The notes under the pieces are model-generated. The model had not been told where the DNA came from and did not search any database. It saw only the letters and a list, made by a program, of their open reading frames with translations. Of a stretch of 64,000 nt of DNA, positions 36,809-49,870 are shown in pieces. This DNA comes from Sipunculus nudus (taxonomy: Eukaryota; Annelida; Sipuncula; Golfingiida; Sipunculidae), in the NCBI GenBank assembly GCA_026874595.1, contig CM049306.1:28945519-29009518 (forward strand), read 5' to 3'. Within the stretch, counting starts at the first letter, position 1. Each line of letters begins with the position of its first letter. The position numbers were made by a program, and so were the translations under genes.

Positions 36809-38010
36809 CCGTAAAATCTCCACTTAAAACCGCGGTTTAATCAAGAAATTCAAAATCTTGAAATCAGGTTGATTTCCTGAAAGCACTGTGCGGTTTATAC
36901 TAGAAGGGTTTCCTGAATATCTTCCTGACAGACATCGTTTTGGGGCCGGCGAGTGGGTGATAATATTGCAACTTTCGAAGGCCGTTGTTAGCAGCAGTCT
37001 CGCATGCATGGGAGCCGTGTGTAAATGTATTATTTACGATTATTTGTTATTTATAAATTAAATATTGCTGAATAGTTTTCGTGTGATATATAACTTGTTA
37101 TGAAATTTTGGTAATTGTCACCAAATAATACGTTTACAACAACCCTTCTGTTACACACAGCGGCCCACTTCGTTGGGCATGCTCAAGCAAAATTGAAATA
37201 AAATCCTACTTTAAACCCATTTGTGGCATTATTTAGCAATGATTGTTTGTTTAAAACGTAAAATGAATAAAAAGCTCCCCACACGGAAACTTTCTTCAGG
37301 AAAAAAAACTTGCTTACCCCGACTGGCCACTTTAATTTTACCTTAAAATCACTCGTTATCAAGCGTCATGTTTCGTATACGTGCGTATCTCGACAAGGTA
37401 ACTTCAATTACTTTGATATTTAGTTAAGTTGACCAGCGATGTTTTCAAACGAGCCAGCAAATTGTGACATGGAGCGATGTCAACGTACGATGTGACGATG
37501 ATAATACCGATGTAACCGGTATGAAAATGATTTGAATCTTCCGAGTAATTCCAGAAAATGGAATTTTCATCAAAAATTTTTAGAATTAAAATATACAGTG
37601 ACTTGAAATGGATCAGAATATTTTTTCCAAAATATAATGACAAATCAGTAGCAAACAAGAATACGGCACGGAATATAAAATCTGTATAAACAGGCAGAGG
37701 TTCACCGGCCCTTACGTCTTCCCAAACTTCATGCTTGAGTGACCCTGCAAAAAAGTGTTATGGTGTGTTTAAATAAAATGCCCAAGGAATTTAAAAGTGG
37801 ACAGGAATGGCCGAGTCGCAACCTACGCGTGTTCATTTCTAGATGATAGCTTGATTGTGTCTTTTGTCAAATCATTCCGTCGCGAAAGTTGGTGCGGTTT
37901 TAAAGGGGGGTTCTTAGTATTTGAGCCCCTCGCGATGTCTCACCTGGAATTTCGGCGAAGTCTGGGTGCGGTTTTAATCGGAAGTGCGGTTTTAAGTGGA
38001 GATTTTACGG
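36809..38010. mobile_element. TA-flanked TIR element, 1.2 kb
   Basis: The left end reads CCGTAAAATCTCCACTTAAA then ACCGCGG; the right end is its mirror (GTGCGGTTTTAAGTGGAGAT then TTTACGG). Both are flanked by TA (36807-36808 and 38011-38012). The plus-strand frame at 37797-38051 (84 codons) reads straight through the right TIR and has no domain, so it is not called. The TIR begins CCGTA like the right end of the 27746-29667 element, so the two may be related. Confidence 0.78.
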
Positions 38011-38012
38011 TA

Positions 38013-39239
38013 TATGCTGAAGATGCTAGTTACTCACAAACAAGGCAATGACCTAATGGCCATTAATGGTCACACCTTTTAATTATTTCCCATCAGCACA
38101 TCAACTGATTATTTTCCTAAAACTTTCCAAAACATGTACTTTTTATATAATTCTTATATGTGAGTGAGTTGATGGCTGGTTGTGGATAGCATGGTATTGA
38201 TCCAGTTTCATTCTGTTCAGCTGCTGTATTCAATTTTTGCAACAGTAGTTTTTTCATTTTATGCTTGCCATTGTATTTTCTTGGCATCATCAGTGTTCTG
38301 CATTACCTAACACAATCCACACACTGAAAGCTTACACAGGTAGTTAGGTTTCGCCTGAAACTCACACACGTGTCAGTTTCATTATGTGAGTTTTATGTGC
38401 TCTGAAAAAGTCATTAGTTAGACCAGCTGCTCCTGTACATGGTAATCATTAACACAGTTAAAACCACTAGATCTTATTACTTTATTATAACTTTTGTTGT
38501 TGTAAATGCATCCATTTTTTAAGCCAGCTTAACTCTAAGTATATGCACATCTGCAGAATTTCATTCTGCTTTTGACTACGTGACAGGACAGTATCATAAG
38601 CTTCCTCTCATATTATATCCTGGTGTTAACTAGGCCTGGTGACTACTGCACCTGTGGGCCCTGGGTATGTAATTGTTCCCATTGCTGAGTCATACCACCG
38701 AGGAACCCCAACAGGTGCACTCATTTGTGCATGAAAAACACCTGTTGGGCATGGCCTTCCCATTAAAGGGACATAATCAGGAGCAATATTATTCCTATTC
38801 TTTCATACTTTCAGTTCAGTTTTGCTTTATACAAAAGTTTCCCAGCAAAACCATTCCAGTAGACAGTCTCATTTCCTCGATTACAACTGTTTAACACCTT
38901 GTTATAGCCTGCGTGTTGGTAAACACAGTCTGTTTACCATAACAAGGCCGCGTGTCCAGAGGTCTGATTAAGAGGGGCAACACGCAGTATTTTAGCCAGT
39001 GGGAACATGTATTACATTTTTTTAGCCAAGTCAGTCAGGGCATATCCTGATTGGCACGTGTGATGGCTCATTGCAGCACACAGCCTGATGCACTGTGTTT
39101 ATGTTGACAACTGCAATCTTGCCCGGTTCACTGTTTTTAACACTTGTTTACAGGAGTAAGCAAATGGTTTCAAGGCAATATTTTGGCAGTTACAGATTTA
39201 TTTTAAAGGGAAGAAGTTCAACATGCTTTATAGGTAATT
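38013..39239. other. Non-coding stretch with strong hairpins
   Basis: No gene seen. Inverted repeats: CCCAACAGGTG (38707-38717) pairs perfectly with CACCTGTTGGG (38739-38749). Near 38895-38945, GGTAAACA-CAGTC-TGTTTACC is bracketed by CTTGTTAT and ATAACAAG. Their role is unknown. Confidence 0.5.
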
Positions 39240-39384
39240 GGGCCCCTTTAAGCCTGCAGAGCACTCACCCTGGGTGCTCACCCCATGCTCTGCTGTGAAA
39301 AATCTCACCACCTTGGCTGAGATACGAACTCACTATCTCCCAGCTTTGAGTCCTGTGCTCTAACCGTGAACCACAAAGGCCTAA
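39240..39384 (-). mobile_element. tRNA-derived SINE, head region
   Basis: On the minus strand, from about 39383: GCCTTTGTGGTTCACGGTTA then GAGCAC is an A-box-like promoter (39355-39373), and GAGTTCGTATCTC is a B-box (39319-39331) about 40 bases later. The 3' acceptor side does not pair properly with GCCTTTG and there is no clean cloverleaf, so this is a SINE head or tRNA pseudogene, not a working tRNA. The 3' limit is uncertain. Confidence 0.65.
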
Positions 39385-41154
39385 ATTTATATATACACTG
39401 TTGACCAAAAATTCCTCCATAAACATGGGTGAAAACACAGTCCTCCTTTGTGGGATTAAACATTTATGAACAGAACCAATGTTACAGTAAAATAATTGGA
39501 ACTTTCCCCTGAAGGCAGTAACAAAATATAGTAATACACTGCATAACGGAATTCATTTGATACCAGCGGTTGGTCGGTCTTCTATTGCAGTGTTTACAGG
39601 AGCTTGGACAAATTTCCATTTTTACAGAGACAGAGTGACAAGTGGTGATGATGTAGTCTATTCCACGTCTGCGAGCACCATGTCAGAACATAACCATATC
39701 AAAAAGACTGCTGCTGGAGTCACTTCCAAAGCCGGCCACCAATTCACCAGCTCAATGGGTGGGGGAGAAAACCATTATTAACATACAAGTCATCAGCTGC
39801 ACTGAGCAGCTGGTTTATTCACTGCTTCTGATAGAGGTTGTGGTAATAACCTCCCTGGGGTGTGACACAACAAGTGCTGATGCAAGCAGACTGTCATTTT
39901 ATGCCCTGAATGGCTGGCAGTGATTTCCCTGTGCAGCGGGAAGAAGTCCATGCTGGCTGATCTACTGTCAACTTTGTCTGATTCACACCAGTCCCTATGC
40001 AGCCAGAATACAGAAGCCGGACAGATTCACATGTCATACAAATAGTGACAATACAGCAGTATATTCCTTAAAGCTAGACCTGGTACTGTTCATCAATACA
40101 ATGATACATCATTGATACACCAACATGGGTATCATTGTTACCTATAGAACAACAATTTTTGCTATGCATGAAATCAAGAAAATAAATAAAGTTTCAAAAT
40201 GTCCCCTAACAAATTTCATGAACAGAGAACAATAAATTTTTGTAAATGGTGACATAACGGTGATATCTCTTTATTCCTCATTCAGCAGCCCCCTGTTTTC
40301 CACAGTTTTGAATGATCATAGGCTGGTATCAATTGGAGAGCACTTATAAAAACCTTGCACATCCGTTGTATTAGGATTCAATTCATATTGCCAGTGTGTG
40401 CCAAAGTGCATTGTAATGCATATGGTATCATGAACTAGCTTACGATAACTGGCTTTATTCAATTCAAATGTTCCCCTGCTGGAGCTGTAATCAGCAGGAA
40501 AAACATTCCCTTTATGATTGAGAAAAGCCATTCAGCTGATATGCAAATCTTATCAAATTACTTTTTAATCACATGTAATTTAACAATGAGGCTTCTTTGG
40601 AACTGTAAAACTATTATTGCTCCTTTCAAATAAACTACTGACGTTAATTTAACATCATCCTGACAGTCTGCACAGAGCAGAAGACAAGGAAGTGACCACT
40701 TGTCAATGACATCATCCATTCTGTCTTCAGCAAGACTGTCTTGTCAGTCCCATCAAGAACTTTCAGTTGATTGATGCTGGCTGCACAATAGGCAAATTAA
40801 GGGTGACAGAAGAGACAGGTCAAGTCAGTCCACTGCTGTACAGTATATTAGACTTCTCTTTACAATTATAGTTATAAACAGAATGGGCAGAATGTGGCCT
40901 GTCAGACAGCCATCTTAGCAGCAGACCATGCACAATGGAAATAAAATTATCAATAGAATATGTGGTTTGACACGATTTTTCACTTTGGATACTCTGGAAT
41001 CATCTGCAGCATCAGTCAGCACAAACCACAATACAGCATTGTCATTCCGTGTTCAGAAATGTTCTGCCGCACTGACAAATTAAAGCAGGCAGGCAAAATA
41101 TATAAACTTAATTTATCTTACATGGATTGTACAACTAGTCATAATAGCTAAAGT
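39385..41154. other. Non-coding stretch
   Basis: No gene or known repeat. The interval 39780-40030 is GC-richer and unique-looking. Open frames such as 39557-39781 (74 codons) carry no recognisable domain. Confidence 0.4.
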
Positions 41155-41332
41155 GAGGCCCTCTCCATGGCTCAATAGTCGGTAAGGGTGGAGGAAACCG
41201 GGGGACCCAGAGAAAACTATCCACCTTGGACAGGCCACTACAACCCACTCTCATAGCCACATTGGGTATCAAACTTGGATCACCAGCAGAGAGGGCCAAG
41301 CATTTTACCACTCAGCCATTTAGGCCCCTGGA
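41155..41332 (-). mobile_element. tRNA-derived SINE with conserved central domain
   Basis: On the minus strand, TGGCTGAGTGGT (41308-41319) is a good A-box and AGTTTGATACC (41266-41276) a B-box. They are followed by a domain containing TTTTCTCTGGGTCCCCCGG and TTTCCTCCACC, similar to the conserved central domain of several metazoan SINE families. The exact family name cannot be settled from the sequence alone. The 3' end lies around 41155. Confidence 0.72.
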
Positions 41333-42379
41333 TGGCAGAGCCCGTTTATATGAATGCTAAATTAACATACAGCTTGTCAAGGCACCATCAAAAATTAAAA
41401 TATCCACTTCTTTGTTATCATGGCTTAATGTTTGTTTTAAGTAAAAATTAACAGTGATGTACAACACTACCTGATCCAATATAAATATAGATCAAGAGTA
41501 TTATTAATTTTTATAGAATACATATATATTTCTCACTTTTTGGGCTGTATATACAAACAATGTGACATTGTAATGTATAAAAGACTGATGCCTGATGGAA
41601 ATTTTTTATTGTGAGAATGCTACAGGAAAAAGAAATGGGTGCTTTATTCTCATCAACTGAAAGAAACATTCTCATCTCAGTAAGTGCATGGGATCAGTTC
41701 TTAATACAAAGCGGAACATAGTCAGGGAACATAAAAAACAGGTACGGATGCATGATAATCAAGCATTCTAGTCAATAGGCAGTGTGTCTCTGATTCTTTC
41801 ACTCTGTGGCATACAATATACAGGCAGAGCAGTGAAGTGGGGAAACCGTTAGAAACGATGCAACTTAATTCAACTGACCATGTTTATACCCTTTTGACAT
41901 AAAAAAAACACAGATAAAAAATCAAGTTTAAAATCCATCCAAGTTGACATGTATGCTAGGCCCTCAAACATAGTGGTTAAAAGTGGATTTCACATTCCAG
42001 TTAATATGGGAGTCTGATGATCAATGGTCCTATTCAGCCTTTACAGAATATCTTGATGGACAGATCAAGTTTCTCTGTTTTCCTTCATATTTAATATTTA
42101 ATAAATCAGAGTTAACATTTCTGTGGGTTGTGCATGAATTATGACTTAAAGAAAGATAAAAGCAATACCACAAGCTGCAGAGGTCTGAGGTACAAATGCC
42201 ACAAAAGGCCAGATCGTGATGTTGGGAGAAACACAGAAGAATATTAAATCACTGTAAAAAAAAAATACAAGACCATATCTGCAAGCTAAACACCACAATA
42301 GATTAATAAGGTCCATATACAAAATGTCCTTAAAGAATATAGGATACAATAAGAATGTCCTGGGGTAAATCGAATGGAA
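41333..42379. other. Non-coding stretch
   Basis: AT-rich; no gene, RNA or repeat family recognised. Confidence 0.4.
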
Positions 42380-43640
42380 ATGTGAGCAATGAATGAAGGA
42401 AATTAAAACAAATTGTGCACAGGTCTGATGAAGACAAAAATATTCACAGTGTATTGAGGACAAAAAGTAATCAGGGTGTGAACACACAACATTCTGAAAA
42501 TATGAAAGTGTACAGAAAACAAAGATTCTCAGAAAAGTTGGAGGACAGAACAATCTTAGAAAACATGAAAACAAATTTGAGGAGACTGCATAGAAAACTA
42601 ATTGTCCACAAATGGTTAGGAGAAAAATGGTCACCATGAATTAAGGCCAAAATTTCTTGAGATTGCAAAGAAAAAATATCTACAGAGTGCACAGAAGACT
42701 TTTAATATAAACATGGCATGCACTAAAAACAAGAGACCCTCAGACTTCAAAGTGTATGGAAGGCAAAATTCCCTTAATATATAAGGAAGATAAAATGTCC
42801 ATAGTATTTACAAAACACAATGTCCTCATAAGGCACAGAAGATAAATGTGTGTATGGAAAACAAAATGCCCTGAAAATATGAATGGAAGACAAAATGTAC
42901 ACAGTTATAATGCACAGAAGACAACGTCCTCATAAGGCATAAAAGATAAATGTCTTCAAAGGGTATGGAAAAGGGTAACAAAATATGTATAGAGTGCACA
43001 GAAGACAATTAATATATATACATGGCATGCACTGAAAACAAGAGACCCTAAGACTTCAAAGTATATAAAAGACAAAATACCCTTAAGGTGAATGGAAGAT
43101 AAGATGTCCACAGTATGCACAGAAAAAACAATGTCCTCAGAAGGCACAGAAGATTAATGTCTTCACAGTGTGTATGGATAACAAAATGCCCTGAAAATAT
43201 GAATGGAAGATAAAATGTACACAGTGTGCACACAAGACAATGTCCCCATAAGGTGCAGAAGAAAAATGTCTTCAAAGTGTATGGAAAACAAAATGCCCTA
43301 AATATGAATGGAAGATAAAATGTCCACAGTATGCACAGAAAATACAATGTCCTCAGAAGGAACAGAAGATATTTGTCTTCACAGAGTGTATGGGAAAAAT
43401 GCCATTAAAATATGAATGGAAGACAAAATGTCCACAGTATGCACAGAAGACAATGTCCTTATAAGGCAAAGCAGGATAAATTTCTTCCAAATGTATGGAC
43501 GAAAAAATTCCCTAAATATAAATGGAAGATAAAAATGTCCACAGTATGCACAGAACACAGGATTTCTCTACGTGCACAAAAGATAAGCACCCTCAGAGTG
43601 CATGGAAGACAAAATATCATGACATTAGGGTTCATCAAAG
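42380..43640. repeat. Degenerate ~107-bp tandem array
   Basis: Units contain GAATGGAAGACAAAATGTCC, ACAGTATGCACAGAAGACAA, TGTCCTCATAAGGCACAGAA and AAATGTCTTCA..GTATGGAAAACAAAATGCCC. The GGAAGAYAAAATGT landmark lies at about 42886, 43098, 43207, 43312, 43420 and 43527. Divergence and indels are greater at the left end. Overlapping minus-strand frames of 60-163 codons are shadows with repeat-derived composition. Confidence 0.85.
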
Positions 43641-46600
43641 AGAATAAAAATGGACACATTGTTAGGGAGCAAAACTGTGATAACAAAAAATGTAACGTAT
43701 TTGAAATATGGGAGATATGCAATGATAACAAAGGTAATTGATAAATTGTTACATTTTGTGTTGAATGGGCCTTACACAACATACAATCATGAATGTGATT
43801 GCAAACTGTAAGTACTTTCCAGTGGGTTAAATAAATATCTTACATGAATTAATTATCATGAATATTAATCAGCTACAATAATGTTGCATATCATTAATGT
43901 TGTGGTATCATAAATTAATTAAAACTTTTACCCTAGGTTTACAATATTCCCTTTAAAATAACAATTTTTTTGTGAATGCTTTGTTCCATGCCACTGAGTT
44001 CATCTAAAGCAAGTCTAGACATGCTAAACACCTTTCACAATACACACATACAGAATTAAAAACATATTCAGAAAATCACTGTGATTCTGTACATTTTATC
44101 GGGTCTGGTACCCAACACATGACAATATATAGTCTTTACTCAAGAAACATCACATTTTAGGAAAATATGAACCATCACTTAGCCAGTGACTGACCTCAAT
44201 TTTCTGCTGTGGAACTTATACAGCAATTGATAAATACTAAATGCCATAAAATACTGTTGCTGAACATTAATATTTGTTAGAATTTATCTAATAAAAAGAG
44301 TGCTCAGGATTAAGAGCAGTGGTCCAATATCTGTAGGTGTCACAGTCCATCACTTGAGCTACTTGTATCAGTCGTACTCGGTATGTTTTGTTAAGCCCCG
44401 GGGCTAACCTTCTCACAGACAAAATGGTATAACTGCCAGAATATATGAGGCTATTTACACCAAGTTTTTTGTGATTGTCTGGGAAAATTGTTTTTCTGTA
44501 TGCTTTCCCTGCTTAATGCAATCAAACACTAAAAAGCTTTATACCAAAGTCAGGATTTGTCGTTCTAAAGAACAGATAAAACAAAGGAACCTTTAGGGCA
44601 CACACACCACCTTTGGGGTAACTTGCAGTTATGGGAGAATGGTTGTAAAGACATTAAATCTGGTATAAATGTACTTGAGCAGAATGTCATGTGAAACTTA
44701 TTCATACAGAATGATAAGATGTCATATACATACGAAGAATTCAATGTCACAGAGTACAAAAACATGCATGAACAACACATTTCTCACACTTTTTCTTTTA
44801 ACTTAATCACACCTTTATGATCCTTTACAGTATTTATAGACACTCATATTTTAAAGCTTAGTTGACTTATTTGTTACAGTTATGACTATTTCCCGCCCAT
44901 AAGATAATCCACAGTTTTCTGTATGAAATAGAAACACAAGTTCTCTAGATGTGTATTATACATGACGGAAGCAAAATTTCCTAACTGTCTTCCTGCTGCA
45001 ATGGAAATTGTATGGTGGGCTGAAATATCAGTCGATGTTGAGGGATAATAAAGGAATTTTTTATATAAATGATGTGTACTGATAATAATAATTAAATTTT
45101 GCATGATAAATTATGTTTGGTTTTATTTAAGTTTGACTTAGAAAGAAGAACAGACTATGTACTAAGATTTCATCCGTAACAATCTACTTCTGTTCTAGAT
45201 CTAAGAGACTTGTCAGCCTGACTGGCAAAGTTTACCGTCATTGACCGAGTGAATATGCCGTGACTAGTGCAAATGCAAACTATCAATTCAACATTGAGGG
45301 TTTTTGCCAGAAACTGCATGGGTGCATATTATACACAGGATTATGTGTTTTTCATAAAAAATTGTAGCTTTAAATGGGCCGGGGGCACAGATTATCAATG
45401 GGGAAAGACAATATATACATATTCTAAATTTTCACTAATATGTAGTGTCTGTTTAAATCTGGTCTTGAAGGAACAAGCCACCATGCTATAAAAATCTGTA
45501 AAATTATAATTTTGAGATTTCTTATACTTGGTGGATTATGCCTACCGGTATATCTGAAAGCAGCTTTATAAGATTCCTGACTGTATATTTGCAGCAGTTG
45601 GGGTCAAATTCATGGTTGCTGACCAATCAAATCAAGTGCAGCTGCCATTCTGGATTCTGAATTTGTGATCAGAGAAATAATTTACAAAAAGTAAGGAAAT
45701 CTAAAAAAAATCCTGAAAAAAATGTAAATCTTTGTAAAAATATATTTACTGGCAGAACTGAGTCATCAAATTTCATTTCATCAGATTCTTGTTATTTCAG
45801 TGGGTCTTGGTTGGAGATTCAGTTAATGACCACAAATACTAAAGCAAGTTACCCATCACGGAGTCAGATACCTCTAGAAGCCTGTGGGCAAAGCTTGGCC
45901 ATCAACCATTAGTCTATCATTCATTTAATGTCAGAAATTGTGTACATAATCTTGTGGAGGCAGCTCCAAGTGGATGACTATCCTGTATTGGCATAGTTAA
46001 GTTCATTGGTTGGTGAATCTGGCTTCGTCACTGTGATCTGGTAAATAAAAGCATGAATGACATCTTGTTTCTGGTTATAAATATTTTGCATAAATCTCCC
46101 AAATTCTACATTTATGCAGAAATATAGCAGCCAAGCCCTGCATTAAATGAGGAGGCAATCGATCAGGCCATGATGGCGTTATATAGCTCTCCTGAGGCTA
46201 CAGCCAGACTCACAGGAAAGCAATGGTCGCTTGGAAAAGTTTAAAGTTTCATGGATCAGCGCATGAATTAATGAAGGCCTGCAGGCTCCCTCTAACCAGA
46301 ACATTTCATTCCATCTTCATCACCGGCTCATTTGCATTAGAAATGCATTAGCTGTGTTTCAAGTTTCAACTTCTGTGTGTTATGATGGGTCTATAACAAA
46401 ATATCAGCCCCAGTCAATATACCCCCCCCCCCCCCATCTTAATGCTGAAGATGCTAAAGGAGACTAAACCACTGAGGTGAGTAGAATTTAAACAAGCAGA
46501 ACATGCATTTCACTGCCCACCTTTCTAATGTTATTCAGTTAAATGTTAAATGGTTTCACATGATTATGGCTTTGTATTGTATATTTACATAAGAATTAGT

Positions 46601-49164
46601 TCATTGTTTCTCAGATTCAAACAACACATCTTGTTTGGAAAGTTGTATCAATTAAAATGTGCAAATGTGCTTTTTATATTTATTTGTATTGGTTAATTTG
46701 CAAAGGCAGCACTATAAATCTAATATTTCTGAAACCCGACTGACTAGTGATAACTTGCATGTGAGGGATTACTGACGTGATTAAGATATATTACCCAAAT
46801 ATTATACTTTTGCATTAAGGCACAAGGGGACCTTTGTCAAGGTGGAACTTTTGCCCATGGGATTGTTGGAGGGGGGGGGGGGGATTTCGACAGAGATGGA
46901 TTTTGTCAGCAACCAATGTTAAACTAAAAGAACAGACATGGATAAAAGCTTATTATCATTTCTCTCTGCCTTCTTATATTTCTTGTTTCTCTCATCAACC
47001 TGATGATTCTGAGGTAGTTTTCTTTCCTAATGGTAGTGTGCTGTTTTGTCCTTTTATGTCAGATAAATACTTCTGTCAATGAGCTCAGTGTTATCTTGGT
47101 AGTACTTTAGCTTGAAAATAAGGATGTTCAACTTATATCACTCAGCATAGCAGTGAACAGCATTATCCTTTAGATTAACCTTCTGCTTATTAAGTTTAAT
47201 ATCAATATATTTCTAGTGACTGAGACCTGTCTGTTCTAACCTGAAAGCTAGAAATGAAAGACATTCTAATTACAGAAATTTCCTATGTACAATTTGTTTC
47301 CAATACTTATAGAATACAGCTCTTATTGAGTATGGTGATAAAATCAAAATCCTTAAGCTTTTGTGAAGACATGAAAGGAGATATACAGCACTAGCATAAG
47401 CAAATAAAAAAAAATATTAATTTAAATAATGGTCCTTTAAAATCACCGGTTGAGCACATAATTAGGATTGGTTACAAATGAATTAATATATTACGCACTT
47501 GATTTTGCACTGGATTATGCACTTTTTAAAATATAAATATATGGCAACCTGTACATTCATCTAATTTATTATAAACATTGTATGTCCAAGAAACATAAAC
47601 TGCCATGAATGTTAACAGCATTTTACCATCGATAACACTGTACAATAAATGGCTGCAGAATCCAGCACTGCCAAGTTGTGAATTTCACACTTTTTAATAT
47701 AGCAAAGAAAAAGAGTGCTGATAAAAAATGACAAATGGCATTTACACAAAACAAAATAAAAATGTTTAAAAAGTTTGTTGAAAGTGTGAAAGCTATAAAA
47801 AATTGCACAAGTTTTGTCCATTTATAAAGAGCAGCTATTATATTTGAAACTGTTAAACCTGTACAGGACAGGTGACAGCAGTCAGCACTGATGCAGCACC
47901 TGCTGTTCACAAAATTCAATGCTTAACACCTGTGAAACCTGCATTAATGGGGCTGACGTGACAAGTAAAATGTACAGAGCTCTACTACTGGCTGGCCACT
48001 GAGAACACCAGCAGCTGATCTCAGATAAAAATCATCTGAGAGCTGCTGGCAGCTTCCTAATCTAATAGCAAGCTGACAGACAAGGAAACCGCTGCTGATA
48101 GTCCACATACAGCAGATTATGCCAGCAGTAACCAGAGTTCTTGGGGTGTCCCCTTTAATCCATGCAGACAGCCTTAATGAGATTACAACTCTCCAAGGCT
48201 CACGCCTAGTTTTCATCTAGAGATAAAATTAAATTATCACCACAAGATGGGTTTTACATTTAGGATGGGGAGCTGAGTTATTGCTTGCTTGACCATAACC
48301 TGTAAACAGGCCTCCACTGCCTTGTAATGTGATTATTGGGATTAAAATCTGTGATGAGATGAAGACTATTCATTACTGGCTCAGCATAGTGGTCTCCTTA
48401 TCTCACCTTCACAAAAGAAAAGGTTCCACTGAAGCATACATCAAAGGAAAACCAGACCCTCTAAACAGGCCTGATTATGCTCCGCTGGGTTCTCCTTTTG
48501 TTTAAATAATATTTGATACATTGGGCAACATTAACAGTTTATGATATCCAAAATGAGAATGACACTGTTTGCAAAAATGCCAGGTTTAACCCAATAATTA
48601 CAATGACAGGCTTTTTGGTCTGCTTATCATCAAATAAGTCCAGCCAAGCATTAAGCTATTGTTAGAATCTTCTGTAATTAAATCTTCCTCATTCCAGCCC
48701 CACGAGCACACACTCTCCCTCTATAATTGCAACTGTTTCTTTTGTATCATGACTAAACTTTTTATAAATGGCAACTTTATGTAATGAAATTAAATGAATA
48801 ATCTTCAATCAGGATTACCATTAAGCAGGATTATCTGAAAAGCCTCAGGATAAACTGGATTTTTACTCATAGGTCAGAAGATTCTTTTGCAGTGATTCTA
48901 CATTATTTGTTCATTTTGTGAGGTTTCCAGCATGTAAATAATCTAATGCATTCTTTAGACATGCTATTTCTTTTATGAATTATGGAAAACTACTAGGCAA
49001 CAAAATCAAACTGCTTAGATATCAGTAATCTACACTCATCTGGATATATTATGTAACCATTTAAAACATGTTAAGTGTGACACCATGTTAAATGTGACGG
49101 ATGACAATGTACCCTTGATGGTCTCATATACAAGTAAATTATATGTTCATTCAGCCAATGAAAT
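43641..49164. other. Long non-coding stretch
   Basis: About 5.5 kb without a recognisable gene, RNA or mobile element. A 14-base C-run lies at 46422-46435 and a 13-base G-run at 46871-46883. The interval 46150-46380 is unique-looking, with a POU-type octamer ATTTGCAT (46330-46337). The interval 47880-48200 is GC-richer and has no stop-free frame with a domain. Confidence 0.4.
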
Positions 49165-49870
49165 AGCTTAATGGTATTGTCACCTGGTTGGTTTCATTAC
49201 CTAACATGATCATCTGCTCAGCAAATCATGTGCTTAATGGCTATGCAGCCATGAAGACTGGTATTGTTGTCTACCAAAATATTTGTAAATCCAATCAAAC
49301 TTTCAGGGTCATGCAAGCGTTGGTCTCATTGCCTAACAAGATATCTCATGAGCCAATCAAAGAGCTTAATGGTCAGGTATATACTTGTTGGCCTCATTAT
49401 TTAACAAAAATTCTGTAAAGCCAAACAAAGAATTGATGGTCATGTGTTTAAAGGTCATATGATATTTGCTCTAACTGCCTAGTAAGATAATGTTGAGCTA
49501 ATCAAAGAGCTGGTCATGTGACTTTCTGGTCTAACTGCCTAGTAAGATATCTAATGAGCCAATCAAAGAGCTTATTGGTCATGTGACTTTTTGGTCAAAC
49601 TGCCAAACTTGTAAGATATCTGTTGAGCCAATCAAAGAGCTTAATGATCATGTGATATTTGGTCTAACTGCCAATAGTAAGATATTTATTGAGCAAATTA
49701 AAGAGCTTAATGGTCATATGATGTTTTTGTCTAAATCCCTAGGAAGATATCAGCTGAGCCAATCACAGAGCTTAATGGACATGTGATTTTTTGGCCTTAC
49801 TGTCTAGTAAAATATCTGCTATGCCAATCAAAGAGCTTAATAGTCATGCAACCTTGTTGGTCTCACAAGC
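49165..49870. repeat. Degenerate ~65-bp tandem array, ~11 copies
   Basis: Units carry GAGCCAATCAAAGAGCTTAA, TGGTCATGTGA and CTAACTGCCTAGTAAGATAT. The AATCAAAGAG landmark occurs at about 49345, 49500, 49561, 49630, 49696, 49761 and 49826, spacing 61-69 in the better part. Spacing is irregular at the left, where copies are old. Confidence 0.85.

Noticed and set aside
37797-38051. 84-codon plus-strand frame
   Set aside because: It reads through the right terminal inverted repeat of the 36809-38010 element.
39300-39384. Working tRNA gene
   Set aside because: A- and B-box-like motifs are present but the acceptor stem does not pair and no clean cloverleaf forms, so it is called a SINE head.
42146-42637. 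163-codon minus-strand frame, hydrophobic and Phe/Cys-rich
   Set aside because: Composition follows from the A-rich plus strand and the start of the ~107-bp array. No domain, and a conflicting plus-strand frame overlaps it.
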